8,416 bases of DNA from assembly GCA_945875045.1 (NCBI GenBank), contig CAMCIX010000051.1, positions 1 through 8,416 on the forward strand, in the 5' to 3' direction. The notes under the pieces are model-generated. The model had not been told where the DNA came from. It worked only from the letters and a program-made list of their open reading frames with translations, and did not search any database. The stretch is from an uncultured Clostridia bacterium (GTDB taxonomy: Bacteria; Bacillota; Clostridia; Oscillospirales; Acutalibacteraceae). Shown piece by piece: positions 5,819-8,416 of this stretch. Numbering within the stretch: the stretch's first letter is position 1; each line of letters opens with the position of its first letter. The translations under genes were made by a program, and so were the position numbers.

Positions 5819-6865
5819 TTGATTGAGCAGGAAATGGATTTTGAAAACCGCATAGTCTCGCCCGAGTACAGCTATACCGAGGACGAGGCGGAATTAAGTC
5901 TTCGCCCTAAATCGCTTAACGAATATATCGGGCAGGATAAGGTTAAGGAAAATTTAAGTATATATATTAAGGCGGCGTTAGGTCGTCACGAATCGTTAGA
6001 CCACGTTTTGCTTTACGGTCCTCCGGGGCTCGGTAAAACCACCCTTTCGGGCATAATCGCAAAGGAAATGGGGGTAAACCTCCGAGTAACCTCGGGTCCC
6101 GCAATTGAAAAGCAGGGGGATTTGGTGGCGATACTTACCTCCCTTAACGAGGGGGACGTGCTTTTTATCGACGAGATACACCGCCTTTCCCGCAATGTTG
6201 AGGAAATTTTGTACCCCGCTATGGAGGATTTTTCGCTCGATATAATCTTGGGAAAAGGTCCGTCCGCGCGGTCTATAAGGCTTGACGTACCCCACTTTAC
6301 CCTTGTGGGCGCTACCACACGTTCGGGTCAGCTTACAGCCCCCTTGCGCGACCGCTTCGGTGTGCTTCTGCGGCTGGAGCTTTACTCGCCCGAGGATTTG
6401 GCGAAGATTATTACCCGCTCGGCGGGGATTTTGGGAATCGGGATTGAAAGGGACGGCGCGTTGGAGATAGCCTCCCGCTCCCGCGGAACGCCGAGAATCG
6501 CAAACCGCCTTTTAAAGCGGGTGCGGGATATTGCCGAGGTCGAGTATGACGGCGAGATTACAGAAAAGGTAGCCCGCGCCGCTTTGGCGAGGTTTGAAAT
6601 TGACGAATTAGGGCTTGACGACTTTGACCGCAAAATGCTTACTACCATTATAAACAATTATCAGGGCGGTCCTGTCGGGCTTGATACCCTTGCGGCGGCG
6701 GTCGGAGAAGAATCGGTCACTATTGAGGATGTTTATGAGCCGTATCTAATGCAGATAGGCTTTTTGACAAGGACGGCGCGCGGCAGGTGTGTAACAAAGC
6801 TTGCCTACGACCATTTAGGTATTCCGCTAAACGGGCAAAATTCAGCTCAACAATCAATATTTTAA
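5819..6865 (+). CDS. ruvB: Holliday junction branch migration ATPase RuvB
   Basis: RuvB is the hexameric AAA+ motor that drives branch migration of Holliday junctions with RuvA. The 348-residue protein is of normal length. It has Walker A GPPGLGKT (67-74), Walker [10 protein letters not shown] (115-123), sensor 1 around GATTRSG (164-170), the arginine-finger region APLRDRFG (174-181) and sensor 2 [11 protein letters not shown] (222-232). A C-terminal winged helix carries the arginine-rich RTARGR turn (318-323) that contacts DNA. The start is a TTG three bases past the ruvA stop. An internal ATG at codon 6 is possible but less well supported. All catalytic motifs are intact. Confidence 0.97.
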   Translation: MIEQEMDFENRIVSPEYSYTEDEAELSLRPKSLNEYIGQDKVKENLSIYIKAALGRHESLDHVLLYGPPGLGKTTLSGIIAKEMGVNLRVTSGPAIEKQGDLVAILTSLNEGDVLFIDEIHRLSRNVEEILYPAMEDFSLDIILGKGPSARSIRLDVPHFTLVGATTRSGQLTAPLRDRFGVLLRLELYSPEDLAKIITRSAGILGIGIERDGALEIASRSRGTPRIANRLLKRVRDIAEVEYDGEITEKVARAALARFEIDELGLDDFDRKMLTTIINNYQGGPVGLDTLAAAVGEESVTIEDVYEPYLMQIGFLTRTARGRCVTKLAYDHLGIPLNGQNSAQQSIF

Positions 6866-6877
6866 GGAGAGTTAACA

Positions 6878-8224
6878 ATGGGAAGATTATTCGGAACAGA
6901 CGGTGCAAGAGGTATTGCAAACAAGGAGCTTACCTGTGAGCTTGCGACAAATATAGGCAGAGCGGCTGCGTATGTGCTTACAGAGAAAACCACCGAAAAG
7001 CCAAAGGTGCTTATCGGTAAGGACACCCGCGTTTCCTCAAATATGCTTGAAATGGCACTTGCGGCGGGACTTTGCTCGGTCGGCGCGGACGTGGTGCTGG
7101 TGGGCTTTGTGCCGACCCCCGCAATCGCCTTTTTGGTAAAGGACAGGGAGGCAGACGCGGGCATTATGATCTCCGCCTCCCACAACCCCTGTGAATATAA
7201 CGGTATAAAGATATTCGATTCCAACGGCTTTAAGCTGCCCGACGCCTTGGAGGAGGAAATCGAGGCGCTGGTGCTTGACGATATGAGCCCTATTGAGTTC
7301 CCTGTGGGGGGCGACGTGGGAAGCGTCTTTATGCGCTATGACTATGTAGATTTGTATATTGACCACCTTGCAGAATCGGTAAACGACGACCATTCGGGGC
7401 TTAAAATCGCTATAGACTGCGCAAACGGATGTGCCTCCTACACCGCCGAAAAGCTCTTTACAAGGCTCGGAGCGGACGTACATATGATGCACGACAGCCC
7501 GAACGGAGTAAACATTAACGCCCGCTGCGGCTCTACCCATATGGACGACCTTATTGACTATGTAAACGGTCATGAGGTTGATTTGGGACTTGCGTTTGAC
7601 GGCGACTCCGACCGCTGTTTGGCTGTGGACGAGAACGGCAAGCTTATTGACGGCGACCGTATGATAGCCGTTTTCGCACTTGATATGAAGAATCGCGGCG
7701 TTTTAAAGGACGAAACCGCCGTTGTCACGGTTATGACCAACTTAGGCTTTAAGCATTTTGCCGAGCACAACGGAATTGCCGTGCGTGAAACCAAGGTCGG
7801 CGACCGTTACGTCCTTGAGGAAATGGTGAAAAACGATTATCAAATAGGCGGCGAGCAGTCGGGGCATATTATATTTAAGAGCTTTGCAACAACCGGCGAC
7901 GGTCAGCTTTCGGGCGCTATGCTTGCGGCTATTCTTAAAAGAAGCGGAAAGTCCGCGTCGGAGGTTGCTTCGGTTATGACCGTTCTGCCCCAGACCCTTG
8001 TTAATATCAAGGCTCCCGCCGAGCTTAAGGCTAAGCTTGATACCGATTCCGATATTATAAACGCTATCGAAAAGGTTAAAAATAATTTAGGAGACCGCGG
8101 CAGAATTTTGGTAAGAGCCTCGGGAACAGAGCCGCTTATCCGCGTAATGCTTGAGGGAGAAAACATTGCCGAGATTAAACGCCTTGCAAAGGAAGTCGCG
8201 GCGGTTATCGAGGGGAAGGCTTAA
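6878..8224 (+). CDS. glmM: Phosphoglucosamine mutase GlmM
   Basis: GlmM converts glucosamine-6-phosphate to glucosamine-1-phosphate in the cytoplasm, leading to UDP-GlcNAc for peptidoglycan. The 448-residue protein has the four-domain phosphohexomutase layout. It starts MGRLFGTDGARG. The catalytic loop ISASHNP has phosphoserine S101, the Mg-binding loop is DGDSDR (241-246), the sugar-binding loop GGEQSGH (324-330) and the phosphate-binding loop RASGTEPLIRV (413-423). The S-A-S-H-N-P signature and GEQSGH separate GlmM from general phosphomannomutases. The ATG start has AAGGAGA at 6864-6870, seven bases upstream, and lies 12 bases after ruvB. No separate promoter or terminator is evident between them, so it is probably cotranscribed with ruvCAB. 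Confidence 0.96.
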   Translation: MGRLFGTDGARGIANKELTCELATNIGRAAAYVLTEKTTEKPKVLIGKDTRVSSNMLEMALAAGLCSVGADVVLVGFVPTPAIAFLVKDREADAGIMISASHNPCEYNGIKIFDSNGFKLPDALEEEIEALVLDDMSPIEFPVGGDVGSVFMRYDYVDLYIDHLAESVNDDHSGLKIAIDCANGCASYTAEKLFTRLGADVHMMHDSPNGVNINARCGSTHMDDLIDYVNGHEVDLGLAFDGDSDRCLAVDENGKLIDGDRMIAVFALDMKNRGVLKDETAVVTVMTNLGFKHFAEHNGIAVRETKVGDRYVLEEMVKNDYQIGGEQSGHIIFKSFATTGDGQLSGAMLAAILKRSGKSASEVASVMTVLPQTLVNIKAPAELKAKLDTDSDIINAIEKVKNNLGDRGRILVRASGTEPLIRVMLEGENIAEIKRLAKEVAAVIEGKA

Positions 8225-8416
8225 ATGAGAACCGTCACGGGCTTTGACGATTACGAGCTTATAGACGCCGATTCGGGCGAAAGGCTTGAACGCTGGAAAA
8301 ATATTGTGCTTATCCGCCCCGACCCGCAGATAATATGGTCGGGGGAGAGGAAGGACAGCCGCTGGAAAACCGCCAACGCGGTCTATCACCGTTCCCAGAG
8401 CGGCGGCGGGCGCTGG
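8225..8416 (+). CDS. Class I SAM-dependent methyltransferase, N-terminal part (truncated by window end)
   Basis: An ATG directly after the glmM stop opens a frame that stays open for 64 codons to the window edge. It has a possible ribosome binding site, AGGGG at 8211-8215, nine bases before the start. The visible segment contains YELIDADSGERLERW, IRPDPQIIW and AVYHRSQSGGGRW. This pattern recalls the N-terminus of a Clostridia family of SAM-dependent methyltransferases related to rRNA cytosine methyltransferases of the RlmI type. The SAM-binding motifs would lie further on and are not in the window, so the substrate is unknown. The tight spacing places it in the same operon as glmM. Confidence 0.78.
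   Translation, partial: MRTVTGFDDYELIDADSGERLERWKNIVLIRPDPQIIWSGERKDSRWKTANAVYHRSQSGGGRW

Noticed and set aside
7037..7573. 178-codon open frame on the minus strand inside glmM
   Set aside because: It is a shadow of glmM codon usage, with no ribosome binding site noted and no recognisable domain.

Overview
The window looks like chromosomal DNA from a low-GC Gram-positive anaerobe, most likely a gut Clostridia member near the Oscillospiraceae/Ruminococcaceae. This is inferred from the protein style, the strong AGGAGG-type ribosome binding sites, the frequent TTG and GTG starts, and consensus sigma-A-type promoters in an AT-rich intergenic region. Taxonomy cannot be fixed from this window alone. 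The layout is two divergent operons separated by about 500 bases of regulatory DNA. A repeat-rich non-coding stretch lies at the left edge.

Bases 1-260 hold no gene. They carry a cluster of four related hairpin repeats of 26-27 bp (59-235) in alternating orientation, with spacers containing TCTAA motifs. A strong, probably bidirectional, hairpin terminator (about 255-311) follows.

Bases 331-4211 (minus strand) are a complete spermidine/putrescine ABC importer in the order potA-potB-potC-potD: ATPase, two permeases and a lipoprotein substrate-binding protein. The genes are tightly packed: 2 bases between potA and potB, a 4-base overlap of potB and potC, and 19 bases between potC and potD. A consensus promoter at 4468-4496 implies an untranslated leader of about 250 nt. 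The leader contains an 11-base segment exactly complementary to the potA ribosome binding site region, a stable internal hairpin, and a short upstream reading frame that overlaps the potA start. This is the best candidate in the window for an undescribed regulatory system.

Bases 4644-8416 (plus strand) are a second operon with its own extended -10 promoter: ruvC, ruvA and ruvB (the complete Holliday-junction resolvasome), then glmM (phosphoglucosamine mutase for cell-wall precursors). The start of a class I SAM-dependent methyltransferase gene runs off the right edge. The proteins are ordinary members of their families. No mobile element, CRISPR array, tRNA or rRNA was seen.
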